A stretch of DNA of 64,000 nucleotides. Source: Homalodisca vitripennis. Lineage: Eukaryota; Arthropoda; Insecta; Hemiptera; Cicadellidae. Under the pieces are notes generated by a model that saw only the letters and a list, made by a program, of their open reading frames with translations, made no database searches and was not told where the DNA came from. Shown piece by piece: positions 33,160 through 45,563 of this stretch. Positions within the stretch are counted from its first letter, which is position 1; each line of letters opens with the position of its first letter. Location: assembly GCF_021130785.1 (NCBI RefSeq), contig NC_060214.1:107668001-107732000 (forward strand), given 5' to 3'. The translations under genes and the position numbers were made by a program.

Positions 33160-36100
33160 TAAAATTAAAATAGGCTAAAGTCATTCTACAGCTAAGTAGG
33201 TACACCATTTTGTTCCGATGTAGAGGCCTTTCGAATATTTAAAATTCAAAACTCAATTATTTATGGGCCTAGGATTAAATTTAAATAATTGTTTTTGAAT
33301 GCATATATTTCATAAATTTTTAAGCAGTTTTTCTCCTATCTTGAACATTAAATGAGGTAAGTACATGTCCCATGATGAATAAGTTATTAATATTCTTGTC
33401 AAAAATCATTTTCAAAGAGCTGTCACAAAATCTACCAACTTAGCTGGAAAGGACTATTTTTACGTTAAAATTCTCAACTTTAAACTTGTTTAAGTTATAG
33501 TTCATTCAATTAGGCATGAATATTTATCATAGGTTAACTAACTGCTTAACATTTTTTAAATCACTCTTTTAACACAATTACTCTTGTTGGCGCAATTACT
33601 AAACTTAAAGTTTATGTAAATAAAGATGATTTGACTTTGACTTTAAAATTTGCTGTCATTTAAAAACATTTATGTCAAATTTCACGAAAATATATATTAT
33701 CGTAAGGTACATAATACATTTAGTAAAGTACTAATATTTAATACAATTATTTTTTAGGATACGTTAAGAAATTACAAAGAAAATTCATCTCGACAAATCT
33801 TGTGCAGCCATATTTAAAAATCTTTACTTATAATTTGTGCTACTAGATAAGTTTTTATAATGAACAATTTAAATAAACTGCCATTTTAAAACAGTGAAAA
33901 TTGTCTTTATTTTTAGCAGTAAGTTTATCATTGTATGTGTGAATTTTTCGATAACACTAATATAGATAAACAGATGGTAAATGAAGTGAGTTGGGACATG
34001 TAGTAAAAGGAACTTTTTAATTTATTTTCACCTATTTAATCACTCCCTAAAATGTTTAAATAAAACTTTGAATCAACCTATGATGCCTGGAAAATTCTTT
34101 AAGGCGATATTCTTCAGATTTATTACAAACCTTCCTTTACGATTTCTTATTGGCATAAATAAGTTATTAACTGGCCAAATGTGATTAAGAATAAAGGTTT
34201 TAGGAATTCCTAATGCAATTTTTGTGTCCGCTTAATGTTTAAACAAGGTTTTGTCTAGTTTTTAACAAAATTGTTAAGACCTTCAAGCATGTTTGTAGCA
34301 TACATAGCTCTCGCAAAAGTGAAATTTACAATTTTTAATATTGTAAACATTGATTTTCTACAATGTGACTTAATGAACAGTGTTACCAATTTAAAACAAA
34401 AAAAGTATAGTTGTAATGTTATTGAATGGATGTTTCTTTAGCACAATTTACGTTTTTCTTTTCTCTTAGAACTGTTGTGGTTTATATTACGTTTGGGCAT
34501 TTACTCCAATCACGCCGGTGTTTCTGAACCACATAAGGTTTACTTGCATTATTAAGGGCCCAATAAAACCTTCTTAAAATTCTGTCGTCTGTCGCTAACT
34601 CTTGATAGAAAGGTCCCAAAAACTTCAAACTTGGTGCATAAGTTCTTTATGGTCCATGAAAGAAATCGGTTGATTTTTGGGTCAAAAGGTGAAAATTAAA
34701 AGTAAAAATAAATTTCGAACATTTTTATAATGGTTTTATGGGTAACCAATAAACTTGAGTATAATAAAATATGAAACCTTCATGTGACACAGTGATACAT
34801 GTGATGAAGTTGCTTGTTGGACTTTCATAAGTTCTGTCAGTTCCTTAGATATTCCACTGTATCAGTTTATTTTTTGTAGCTAGCTGAATCAAAGAATTAA
34901 AAGTATATGGTACTAATTATTGTTAGTGCTAATGTATTTCAAGTCGTCATCATTTTTGTTCTTATAACATAATTATTTCTATTTTAATCATGTGAAGTTA
35001 TATTATTATTGCTTAGTAATTTTTACACAAAATCCACCTTGGTACTTGTTACTTTTTGTCTTCACTAAGCCTAATTATTAAAATGCAACAATGCATAAAA
35101 TTAGAAAATATCAACGGGAAACGGTTCTGCATAAAAGCATACAGTACTCCAATGTCTAGCTGTCACGTTATAACAGATTATGAGGAATTCATAACTCTAT
35201 CGTTTCTCATACAGCTTGAAGGTCGACCTAGTAGTAAGGATAGGCACTGCACACTCGTTTTGTGGGTTTCCCAAAGTTATATCCCAGACATTTCCTTATC
35301 CTCACTTCAATGTGTTTTCCTGTCCATATCAGCATTTGACTGATTGTAATGTACTTGTGACTGTTCTTCCCTTTAAACATTATAAGATAATGCAGTATCG
35401 TGTTAGAGGATCCATATAAATCTTGCTATGAAAAAAATAGTAGTATTTTTTTTTAAGTATCAATCTTTTTGAATATTTTCTACTATGTAAGTTGAAAATT
35501 TAATAATAATGATCAATACAATTTTTATTTATTTAAGGAAATATGTAAAAATAGAAGTTCTTATTATTTTAAGTCTTAACATTTTTAAAATATTATAAAA
35601 TTGTCCTAGCGTAAATCTTAAATAAAACTTGTTTAAGAAACAAAGTTTTAATTTCTGTGCTATATTAATGTTAAGTTGCTTTTTACACATGATAATAATA
35701 ATCACATTACAGCATTTTAAGATGAACACAGATCTTTAACAGACATAACTTATTTAAAATCTTTACAACACATTTAAACTTTTAAGTTTTGTTTCTAAAC
35801 AAGTGAAGGACCAGCAAATTTCAAGCACAACTTTCATCTCAATTAGATGAGAAATTTATGAATGGGGGAAATCTGACCTTTGAAACGTTTAGGTTTTGCC
35901 TGTAGGTCTCAAAAACTCGACATGGTTAGTACGTTAAAAAAAAATGTTGATGTTGATGTTAGTTCATTTAAATTTATAACATTCTTGATATTATAATCTA
36001 AAATGTGGTAATCTGTATAAATTTATAATATATAATGTAATATAATATAATATAATATAATATATAATTTATAATATATAATTTATAATTTATATTTAAT

Positions 36101-36840
36101 ATATAATTTATAATATATAATTTATAATTTATATATAATTTATATATAATATATAATTTATTAGATGCTCATACCTAATAATTTTGATGCTCATTAGACA
36201 ATATTTTAGCTAAATATCTCAAGTAGAAAGGTTACATAATTTACAATAATTTGGCAACTTTGTGTTTATTGTAATTTTTTATTAAAATGTTACACAATTT
36301 TTACTGGACGTGTTAACAGTTAGTTGTTAATGTAGCAATGTATGATCTTTCATTATAAAATCTCTTAGGCCCTCTGATTTAGAAAAACGTAACTAATTTA
36401 CTACTTTTAAGACATTTAAGAATATTTTTAATTCAGTGTCTTTTGAGACATGAAGTTAATATAAAACAATGGTTAATAAAATCATTAAGACTATTAAAAA
36501 AAAAACAAAAAAACAATAAACCTTTTTAAATTGGCAGTAGGACCTCTACATGTTCTGAATTAACTTTTATATTTTAAAATAAAATACATACACTTTGTTG
36601 TCCATGGAAGATTCTAGGATCTGTGTCAGTGTATGTTGCTTCAATACTGTTATACAACATTATAAAACTGTAATTAAGAGAGCAAAAATTACTCAAACTA
36701 GTTCTAGAATGTATTGATCCAGTTTATTTGATCTTACATAATGATTAAATTTATATCCATGATTAATCCTGTCACACTTTTAAATTATCATTGTAAATAT
36801 TGAAACCAAGAACAACTAAAGAGTAATTAATAAAATAATT
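33160..36840. other. Intergenic or slgA 5' intron, no exon recognised
   Basis: AT-rich; a block at about 34580-34710 (GTCTGTCGCTAACTCTTGA onward) looks like a short interspersed repeat. The open frames at 35056-35419 lack any recognisable domain. Confidence 0.5.
36020..36162. repeat. AT-only simple repeat
   Basis: Runs of TATAATATAA and TATAATTTATAAT with several internal palindromes. Confidence 0.9.
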
Positions 36841-36849
36841 GTTATGGTT

Positions 36850-37410
36850 AAAATTTGGTAAAAACTTAAATTGGAACTCACACATAGAATTTGTAATAAG
36901 ATATCTTCCGGATTGTTTACATTAAAACGTATGTCAAAACATTGTAATTTAAATACACTAAAAACTATTTATTTTGGGTTAATTCATTAACATATTACTT
37001 ATGGTGTCATAGTTTATGGCGGTACAAGTAAATCTTATCTAAATAAAATTCTAATGTTACAAAAGAAGGCTCTACGTATCATTTTAAAATTAAAATGGAA
37101 TGATTCAGTTAAGATGCAATTTTCAGACCTGGGTATATTAATTGGAATATAGCTAGTATGTTTTTGAACTCTTCCTATTTATCAAAAGAAATTTTAATAA
37201 TTTCATAAGGAATGGAGATTATCATGAATATAATACAAGACATAAAAATGACCCTGCTTTCAACTGACAATTTAATTATGTGTAAAAATAAGCCCTCTTA
37301 TTCAGGTCTAAACTGCCCTATGAAATTAAATCAATAGAAGATTTTTATACTTTTAAAGGCAAATTAAAATTAATTATGCTGAGAAGGTCTCTATGCATTG
37401 GAAGATTTTT
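36850..37410 (+). pseudogene. Non-LTR retrotransposon 3' fragment upstream of slgA
   Basis: Frames include LTYGVIVYGGTSKSYLNKIL then MLQKKALRIILKLKWNDSVK at 36985-37115, and GDYHEYNTRHKNDPAF plus LPYEIKSIEDFYTFKGKLKL at 37210-37370, in the standard order with frameshifts and stops. It ends about 290 bases before the slgA start. Confidence 0.8.
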
Positions 37411-37680
37411 TTAGTAATTGAGGTTTAAATATAAATGTATATATAATTTTTGTAAAGTGTAATTACGTAAAAGTTAAACAGCTATTTTAGGTGTGACTCT
37501 TAAATAAAACAATAAAAGTAAAAATATTCTCATAAAGTGGATAATGAGCCTTAGCCTTGTCGTTAAAACAATTTTGAACAAATGTATTCCTAGAATATAT
37601 ATAAAGCTGTGGTGACACTATTCTGTCCCTGTTATTGTGCACTGTGAGTAAAGTATTTTGAATTGAATTAAATTAAAATT

Positions 37681-37696
37681 TCCTTTTTTTACAGAG
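37681..37696 (+). promoter_or_regulatory. 3' splice acceptor just upstream of the slgA start codon
   Basis: A T-run followed by ACAG places the exon start at 37695, so the mRNA would read AG then ATG. This explains why no promoter is seen directly in front of the gene and implies a spliced 5'UTR. Confidence 0.75.
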
Positions 37697-39568
37697 ATGA
37701 AGATGAGAGCTGCTATCTGGTCCATCAAGAATTCCTGCAATCTGCAATATGCAAGACAAAATACTCACTGCAGAAAACAACTGTTAAGTGATCCTTTACA
37801 CTTACAAAGTCAAGCTTTTACTGTCATTAGAAACAAATCAACAGTGACATCCTCAGTTGGCCATGAAACCAAAGTGGACGCGTTAGACACTCGATTTTCT
37901 GATCCAGAGTCCGCCTTTAGGAGCAAAACTACTTGGGAAGTGCTGAGGGCTTTAATAGTGTACCAAATGTGTTCTGTAAACTTTATAGTGGACAACAATG
38001 CGAAACTGATAAAGCTGTGCCAGTCAGTCCTAGGCAAGAGGATTTTTGGGATGTTGATGAAGGCCACTTTTTATGGGCATTTCGTAGCCGGGGAGAACGA
38101 AGAGAAGATCGCTCCGACTCTGAAGAGGCTTTACTCTTTTGGTGTAAAGCCAATTTTAGATTACTCTGTAGAGGAAGATATTAGTCATGAAGAAGCAGAG
38201 AAGTTGGAAATGGATGCTTCACAGTCAGAAAGGGAGAAGACAGGGCAGCCTTCAGAAGCGGATGAGATGGGTGGGAAAATGCCCCAGTACCATGCTCACA
38301 AGAGCTTTGCAGACAGGAGGTACAAAGTTTCCAGTGCTAGGACTTACTTCTACTTAAACGAAGCAACTTGTGAAAAAAATTTGGAAATTTTCCAAAACAG
38401 CTTACTTGCAGTAGCAAATCACACCCAAGGGACAGGAATAACAGCCGTTAAATTGACTGCTCTAGGTAGGCCTCAACTGTTGCTGCAGTTATCAGAAGTG
38501 ATTATGAGAGCTCGCAACTTTGTGAGTCAAGTGATGGGCGGTCGAGGCAATGTCCTTGGTCATCACTTCACAGCTGAGATGCTCGAGAAGAAGTTGAAAG
38601 ATGCAGGTATCACAGACACGGCTAAGTTTCTGGAAAAGGTTGTCACTGACAAACACGGCGTCATCCATCTTTTTCCATGGAGTGGCATCGTCAATGAAAA
38701 TTACGAGTTGAGCGATACTTTCCGAGTGCCGAGTCTTAAAGAAGGCAGAATGGTCAGGCTCATCTCCCAACTGTCTCCACAAGAGGAGGCAATGTTCCGC
38801 AACATGGTTCGTCGTATGAACACTCTTGTCGCAACAGCCAAAGACCTCAATGTGCGCCTCATGGTTGATGCTGAACAGACCTACTTCCAACCAGCGATTT
38901 CAAGGATTACATTGGAAATGATGAACAAATACAATACAGATAAGGCTATCGTGTTCAACACTTATCAGTGCTATCTGAAGGAGGCCTTTAACGAAGTTTC
39001 TACTGATTTGGAACAGGCAAAGAGGCAGAACTTTTACTTTGGTGCTAAACTTGTCAGAGGTGCTTACATAGATCAGGAACGAGAACGGGCAGCAGAGTTA
39101 AACTATCCGGATCCTATCAATCCCACTTATGAGGCGACTTCAGAATCTTATCACAAAACCTTAACGGAATGCCTGAGTAGAATCAAAGCTCTTAAAGACG
39201 CCGGAGAACCCAACAAAATTGCAATCATGGTCGCTTCTCACAATGAGGATACTGTTCGATTCGCGATCGATAAGATGAAGGAAATTGGTGTTCTACCACA
39301 AGACAAAGTAATCTGCTTTGGTCAACTGTATGGCATGTGTGACTTCATCACGTTCCCATTGGGACAAGCAGGTTACTCGGCCTACAAGTACATCCCATAC
39401 GGGCCGGTAAATGAGGTATTGCCTTACCTCTCCCGTCGTGCCACAGAAAACAAAAGTGTGCTCAAAAAGCTTCAAAAGGAAAAGAAGCTGCTAAGGACAG
39501 AGTTACTGCGACGCATCGCAAAAGGAAAAATATTCTACAAACCGGTTGGCAACTATACACCAGCTTAG
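37697..39568 (+). CDS. slgA: Proline dehydrogenase, mitochondrial (sluggish-A type)
   Basis: FAD-dependent enzyme that oxidises L-proline to pyrroline-5-carboxylate, the first step of proline catabolism, at the mitochondrial inner membrane. The 623-residue frame starts with an Arg/Lys/Ser-rich, acid-poor leader typical of matrix import. A conserved segment VKPILDYSVEED lies near residue 151, followed by an acidic linker (about 170-200). The barrel carries VDAEQTYFQPAI (about 390), FNTYQCYLK (about 420), GAKLVRGAYIDQERERA (about 449), MVASHNEDT (about 511), FGQLYGMCDF (about 541) and the RRATEN motif (Arg580/Arg581), the substrate-carboxylate binding signature. All hallmark residues are present and length fits animal PRODH. 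A strong 3' splice acceptor (poly-T then ACAG) lies two bases before the ATG, so one or more non-coding exons are expected upstream. The coding region has no intron. I see no frameshift or stop. Confidence 0.97.
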   Translation: MKMRAAIWSIKNSCNLQYARQNTHCRKQLLSDPLHLQSQAFTVIRNKSTVTSSVGHETKVDALDTRFSDPESAFRSKTTWEVLRALIVYQMCSVNFIVDNNAKLIKLCQSVLGKRIFGMLMKATFYGHFVAGENEEKIAPTLKRLYSFGVKPILDYSVEEDISHEEAEKLEMDASQSEREKTGQPSEADEMGGKMPQYHAHKSFADRRYKVSSARTYFYLNEATCEKNLEIFQNSLLAVANHTQGTGITAVKLTALGRPQLLLQLSEVIMRARNFVSQVMGGRGNVLGHHFTAEMLEKKLKDAGITDTAKFLEKVVTDKHGVIHLFPWSGIVNENYELSDTFRVPSLKEGRMVRLISQLSPQEEAMFRNMVRRMNTLVATAKDLNVRLMVDAEQTYFQPAISRITLEMMNKYNTDKAIVFNTYQCYLKEAFNEVSTDLEQAKRQNFYFGAKLVRGAYIDQERERAAELNYPDPINPTYEATSESYHKTLTECLSRIKALKDAGEPNKIAIMVASHNEDTVRFAIDKMKEIGVLPQDKVICFGQLYGMCDFITFPLGQAGYSAYKYIPYGPVNEVLPYLSRRATENKSVLKKLQKEKKLLRTELLRRIAKGKIFYKPVGNYTPA

Positions 39569-39974
39569 ACAACTTCCAACGATGGATACTTACTGTTACT
39601 AGTCTAGCAAACTGTTTCCTGCTAAATGTACAGCGAAGATGCGATCTCATGGATGTGCCTATTCCGATATGTTTAGGTACAAAGCAATAGTGAAAATTGT
39701 AACTATGTAATTAGTATTTATTCTTCTTTTAGTACCCAAAATTGTTTTTAATTTTGACATAATTCTTATGTTGTAATGTGTGATATTTGTTTTACTTAGA
39801 ATACTTATTTAGCCTGCAATAATGATCTTAATTTGTGTAATTAGTTCTCAAGAATTAATTATTAGAACTCCACTAGCCCTAGCCATTTATTGTAGGCGTA
39901 AAACATCTGTAGAAATGTTATTGAAGTTTTGTCTAGTAATGAAAACTAATTTTGTCTTTGTGTATGTAATGAAT

Positions 39975-39980
39975 AATAAA
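39975..39980 (+). promoter_or_regulatory. Candidate polyadenylation signals for slgA (39975 and 40134)
   Basis: AATAAA at 39975-39980, about 410 bases past the TAG, and a second at 40134-40139. Either would give a 3'UTR of 0.4-0.6 kb. No long A tract follows, which argues against a recent retrocopy. Confidence 0.5.
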
Positions 39981-40984
39981 CTTATTATTCAAACTTTTAC
40001 ATTCCCAGAGGTGTTCCATTGGTTGAAGTCAAACTTTTCAGATGATATTTATTACATGTTTACGTCTGACTCGTTGCTATGATTTATACTAATCAACTAT
40101 CATTTTTCTACAACTTTGAATTGCGATCTTTTGAATAAATTCACAACCTCATTTTTACTACAAAGTAATATTAAATCAAATATATAACTAACAAATAAAT
40201 ATCAGAGTGCATAAATATCTGGAGTTTAATATCTAAAAACATATTTTTAATAGTTCATAAATTGAACCTAGAATGCCATTCTGTTGAATTGCATTGTTTT
40301 TACAGTCTATGCTTGTATTTACATGTTGTTGTTTTTTTACACACCAAAAATATTTAAAAATTAAAAAACATGATGGATGATTTGAAGTTGTATTTCCGAA
40401 TATTACGTAGTTTTGAGTCTCTTTTATTGTTAAAACCATAATATCTAAACAATCTGGGAAGAATAAGGCATTCACAAATGGAAGAAAATTACAAAATTAT
40501 TTACAATCTTTGAGTATGGTACAGTGAACATTTTAAATTTAATTTTCAAGTGTACAAATAATAATCCGGTCAAGTGTATGAATCCTGTTCAAATTTATGT
40601 ATTATTCTTTGCAAAACTGCATATAGATTTGTATTAGATACAAGTATTATTTGATTGCTCTGTAAAACCACCGATCTTCAGTGGATTTGAGCTTGAAAAA
40701 ATTAAAACTGGTTAAAAATATTGTACGTTTCATTTATTCACCTTTTCTGTATGCTAGTTCTGGTATAACTTACTATGATTTCATTTACAGTCTAGTTAGA
40801 CACAATTTATTCATAAAAGAGAGAGACCAAGTCTGTTATCTAATTGAATTAGGAGACAGTAGAATTTCAATAATCAGCATGACTGAAACTGTGAGGAGTG
40901 GTGAAATTGTTGGAAAGAACTGTTAGTAATTAGGTCATACAGTATATACTAATACTGAAAGTTTTCAGCCATTTCCCATCTTTA

Positions 40985-41195
40985 ATCGGCTGAGCGATAG
41001 TGAAGTGTCTGTCTGTCTGCCTGATATCTTGAGAATGAACTGACATAACTTTGAAATTGTGCATGAAACTTAATTTCTATATAGGCAACACTTCCATGAT
41101 GGTATATTTCACTCCATTAGATTTAGCTGAGCGTTAGAGAATATTTTTACATTGGAATACTCATGATGAGAACAAGAAAATATTAGAATAAATCA
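40985..41195 (+). repeat. Interspersed repeat, copy 2
   Basis: Same order of blocks as 30070-30320, a little more compact. Unknown class; no coding potential seen. Confidence 0.8.
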
Positions 41196-41444
41196 ATTTT
41201 CTTATGTAACACAACGAAATATTTAAATACAATACTGAGCCAACTAAATCAAATTTTTTCTAAGAGCTGTCTCTTGCTCTCTCTTGCTAACCTTAAAGCG
41301 TTGATATAGATAAGCCAGATTTATCAACATATTCCATCCCATCAGCCTCATGGAAAAGTCAGAATCACCAGCAATCCGCAATCCTAAATCCTATCACAGT
41401 AGTAGCATAAACATTTTCTTCCTAATTGCACTGTGAGGAGTAGA

Positions 41445-41700
41445 CTATCCTGAAAAGTTAGTGGCCACCAATTCATTGTCGAGGCGTTTGGTGTCCGTAG
41501 ACTTTGTTGTGTTCAACACTTCACAGGAGTCACCATCGACAAATGATGTAGATGTCTCTGATACTATATTTGGGTTTGACACGTCAGGATTTTCACGATT
41601 CTGCATGATTCTGATAAAAGCATTAACAACACTGGTTATATGATGTTCCAATATCATAAGCCTCACGGCATGGATTGAAATATCCTGGCTTTGCCAGCAA
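41445..41700 (-). CDS. Unassigned open frame, possible last exon or gene fragment
   Basis: A minus-strand frame of about 80 codons ends TAG at 41445. It includes HAVRLMILEHHITSVVNAFI then an Asn/Ser/Thr-rich tail. In another frame just upstream (41700-41830) is a second coding-like stretch (VLIEDGKVLPAKQEYYWGKF), so the two may be parts of one sequence split by a frameshift. No family is recognised and no strong acceptor is visible. It could be the last exon of the X-box gene or a decayed gene fragment. Confidence 0.25.
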
Positions 41701-42926
41701 CAACCCAAACTTGCTTTAAGGCAATATTGGAGATGGATTGGAACTTGCCCCAGTAATATTCTTGCTTAGCCGGTAACACTTTTCCATCCTCAATCAATAC
41801 TGGATCAAGAATACCCTGGTTTCAGCAGCAACGCTATCTCATTAACACTAAAGCATAACCAGCTCAACCATCACCCCTTTCGTGCCACTGACATCCAAAA
41901 TTATATACAATGTGCATTCTTTTTGAAAATAATACACATTTTTAGTGTAGTAAATTTACATCTATGTCACATAGGCCTACTCGAAGATTAATAGACACAA
42001 CTGTAACAGTTTTTAATCGATAATTACAAGATGAACTTGACCAAACTGCTCTTAGCAATGACTAAAAATATGAATCGATTTACTGGAAAATTATATCTGA
42101 GATTAATGATCGCTCGAGATGGGAATCTAATGCAATTTTTGAACATCAAAGAAAGCGCTAGTAAAGACTAGAAGACAAAACAGTGGCAGATCCAAGGTAG
42201 AGGCTGGGCTGTATATCAGAAAGTGAGCCTTCTGTTTATAATCATACTATTCTATATTCAATTTTATTTGTCTATTTGCTATTTCATGTGAAGCAGGTGA
42301 ATCACAATAATTATCTTAAGGCCCTTGATCACATGGACAGTTGTGGTGGCCAATAGGCCTAGCCACTTGTAGCCACAACTAGTATTATACTATCCGGACA
42401 ATACCCTATCACATGGGGACAATGGAGGAATAGTTTCTGGTGGCCTAAAATGTTTAAGCCTATATATCTGGCCACTATAGTTGTCCGTGTCTGCAGAGGA
42501 CTTTATCAGGATACTATCAAAGGATCTGGTTTGGATGTCATCTTAAGAGGGAATGCTTGTTAGTTATTGGTAACGCATCTGCGGCTTCCTTTTAACATGG
42601 GGATAAAGTTAAAACTGTGTTATAAATAGGAACTCGTCTCAAATCCATTCATTTTTCACTTTAGAAACTTGAATTTTAATGTCTCAATGCTATTGAACTG
42701 TCAAACATACGATTAGTTGTTTATAATAATTTATATTCAATAATGACTTCAAAACAGCAAGGTTGGACTACTTTGCATTGTGCGAGTCTCATATAAGCTA
42801 TGGATTACTCGCAAAAGGAGGTACATCAATTTCTAATATGAAAAGAGTGATTATTCTCCAAAAGCGAGCTACAACGATAGGAGACCTATGCAAATTTGTT
42901 GAGATGCTTTCATAGAATTAGATATC

Positions 42927-43190
42927 ATGGCTGTAATTGGCATATATGTCCGAAAGAGATTCTGTACGCATAAAAGCCAGCGCATCCTCACAACACACGG
43001 CATGCATTCTGTTTTGCGACTTCCAACACAATCTCACTCTATTTGGCAAAAAACCAACTTACATTGGATACACACAGCACAATCACCTCCCAAAGGAATT
43101 AAGAAGACAGAAGGGGCAAAACCTGAAGAGGGAGTTAAGCAAATAATGGCTGACTAACCAACCTACCTACAGACCTTCTGAATCCTTCAA
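42927..43190 (+). pseudogene. Non-LTR retrotransposon 3' fragment
   Basis: The frame at 42937-43146 contains KPTYIGYTQHNHLPKELRRQ and LKRELSK; one frame over, WLTNQPTY follows. This is a typical LINE open reading frame 2 C terminus with a frameshift. Confidence 0.55.
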
Positions 43191-44724
43191 CAGAGATTAA
43201 CATTTTCCTTCTTATCTTTGACTGATCTAACTATCATTCCTGTAACTTAATTTCTTTGTGATGAGCTACTGTTAGTTTGAAGAAAATACCTGACACCATT
43301 GTACTTCTCTAAGAAATTATAAATAAAGAATAGAAAACATTTTACAAAAAAGCTAAAACCTGCAACGCTGTTCATTTATTGATAAGAAGAAATAGTCAAT
43401 AAAAATAATGTTTCCAAAACTATTGGCAATGAATGAAATATTATCTCACTGTTAATTGATAGCATTTTAACTGATATATAACAATTGATGGACACTATCA
43501 ATTTTACCTGTATTAAAATTGAAATATTGAAATTCTGTATCAACATGGTGGTTGGCACCAAGTAAGTATACATTATTTTTCATGCTTTGTTGTATTTGAT
43601 AGTTTAATTTATTATGAACACGCAACAAAAACATTTGTTATTATATGATCAGTGAAACGACATGTAAAGTAGAAGGTATGCACACTTGGCTTGGTTGTTT
43701 CACGTGTTCAAGTTCAGTCAGAAGCTTGCATGCATAAAGATTTTAGTCAGTGAATAATAGATGGTAAAACTACCACTACATGGCAACCGAGTAGATGATA
43801 GTTTGTAGACAAATTTATTCCAGAGCTCATCACACCACAACCTAAACTAAGCACTCATACTTTACCGTTTATCTCACTGATTGTGTGATAACTTAAAAAA
43901 AATTAAATAGTCAATTTTAACAGTATTAGGTACTGTAGAAATATTAAACATGAAATACAATAATAACAGGATTTTAAATCATGTTTCTCTCAAATTCAGT
44001 AAACAAATCTGATGGCTAAAACATGGAGACCAAGTGGTCTTGAAGAATAGATATATATATTATCCAAATAAAACTTCAAATTTAAATATTACATCTATCA
44101 CATTGCATGAATTCTATTATGCCTACCATTTTTTTAATGATGGAACAATTAACTATTAATACTGGATAATGAGATTAAGATACTTCATTGTTTTAACTAG
44201 GAACAAGACTTTTGTTTATATAATCACAACCACTTCTGTGGTAGGAAACATATTAATGGAAGCCCTTAGGTAGCAGGAAGAATTGATTTTATTTCGTATT
44301 GGGACACATCACCAAAATTATTGAGGTAGAAGAAATAAAAGAGTGGGAAATCTACAAATGCCTCGTAATTCTGTCATATTCTATTGCATCAGCATGTTAA
44401 AGCCTAGGCCTTCATGGGTCAAATACCACTTAGCCAAATATTTGTATATAAGTTAATATTTAAAATATGTGCAATAAAAATTTTAAGCATATATACAAAC
44501 TCTAATATAACATTTCTTTAAAATTCAATCAATAACAAATACACTTCATTTATGTAATATATATATATATATATTTCACACTGTACTACTTAAAACTCAA
44601 AAAATGAAAGTGACATACTTAGTGTCTTTGGAACCAATGTGTACTAGGTGTATGAAGCAACCATGGCCTGGATGATAAAAGTGAACAAAATAAATTACAG
44701 TAACTACTAAAAGAAAAATCTAAC

Positions 44725-44859
44725 CCTGAGAAAACCTGGAATTCCATCGGAGCAAGAAGGAAGTGCTGCGAGAGGGGTAGTTCTGCTCCACTGAGGAAAC
44801 TGATTTGTCAGTGGTGGCAGGCGGGCACTCCCAGTCGGTGAAGGCTCTGTCTCTGCCAT
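44725..44859 (-). CDS. Start-codon exon of an unidentified minus-strand gene
   Basis: An acceptor (TGTATTTCAG) at 44871-44872 opens an exon whose ATG at 44859 starts 45 codons: MAETEPSPTGSARLPPLTNQ, continuing Pro/Ser-rich and ending GIPGFLR before a GTTAGA donor. An alternative donor (CCAG then GTTTTC) lies slightly earlier. The codons and composition look like a disordered N terminus. I do not recognise the protein and could not find its downstream exons at lower coordinates, where LINE debris and long AT-rich stretches lie. The X-box at 45564 suggests a cilium-related gene. Confidence 0.5.
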
Positions 44860-45050
44860 TTCATTATGGGCTGAAATACAACCCACATTAATGTTTATTA
44901 TTATATACATGCACAAAGTCAAAATTCTTTATTTCATTAATCATTACGTAATTGAAATAGGAATCATCAATAAATATAATTAATTTGGCACTGAAATAGA
45001 TTTGAATAATAAGACTAAAACAGTGAAAATTATTTTTAATTAAATGTAAA

Positions 45051-45081
45051 ATATATATATATATACACACACACACACAAA
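45051..45081. repeat. Compound (AT)n(AC)n microsatellite
   Basis: ATATATATATAT passes into ACACACACACAC, upstream of the X-box gene start exon. Confidence 0.9.
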
Positions 45082-45341
45082 TGATATACGTTAATGTTAT
45101 TTTTTTACATTAGTAAAAAATGTAACATTTATATCAATTTATGTATAATTTATACATATTGATATCGATGTTACATTATTTTTTATTAATGTAGGTACAT
45201 TATTTACAACAAAAATAATCATTAATTAAAAAAATTTAATTTCTCAGATATCTTCATTTTAACCTTAATATAGTTCGTTTTTCACGGTATGTACATAGTA
45301 ATAAAATAAAATTATATACACATTTTTAACAATTTACTTAC

Positions 45342-45555
45342 GAAACTTCACTATAACCTAAAATAAACAGGTACCGAACGAAAAAAATATCCTAATTTGA
45401 TGACTAAATGGACTATTGTTTCTATTATTACAATCCGTTGGTCTAACTGCAATTCTTGGTAATATAAAAATCCGATTTTCACTAAATTCTAATCCAATAA
45501 AAGTAAAATCGTGCTACTAATAGACTCAGTCTTCAAACCATACACTATTTTGAAT
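45342..45555 (-). other. Candidate non-coding first exon of the X-box gene
   Basis: On the minus strand a consensus donor GTAAGT (plus-strand ACTTAC at 45336-45341) follows a stretch lying directly downstream of the X-box. It would splice to the acceptor before 44870. The upstream edge is a guess based on the X-box position. Confidence 0.35.
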
Positions 45556-45563
45556 GCCCGATT

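Larger units (their letters stand above)
40140..44700. other. Repeat-bearing intergenic region
   Basis: Apart from the listed repeat, LINE tail and unassigned frame, 42310-42500 has a GC-richer block (GGCCCTTGATCACATGGACA) that resembles a transposon terminus but whose partner end was not found. Confidence 0.4.

Noticed and set aside
38492..38890. 132-codon minus-strand frame inside slgA
   Set aside because: Antisense shadow of the conserved proline dehydrogenase coding region.
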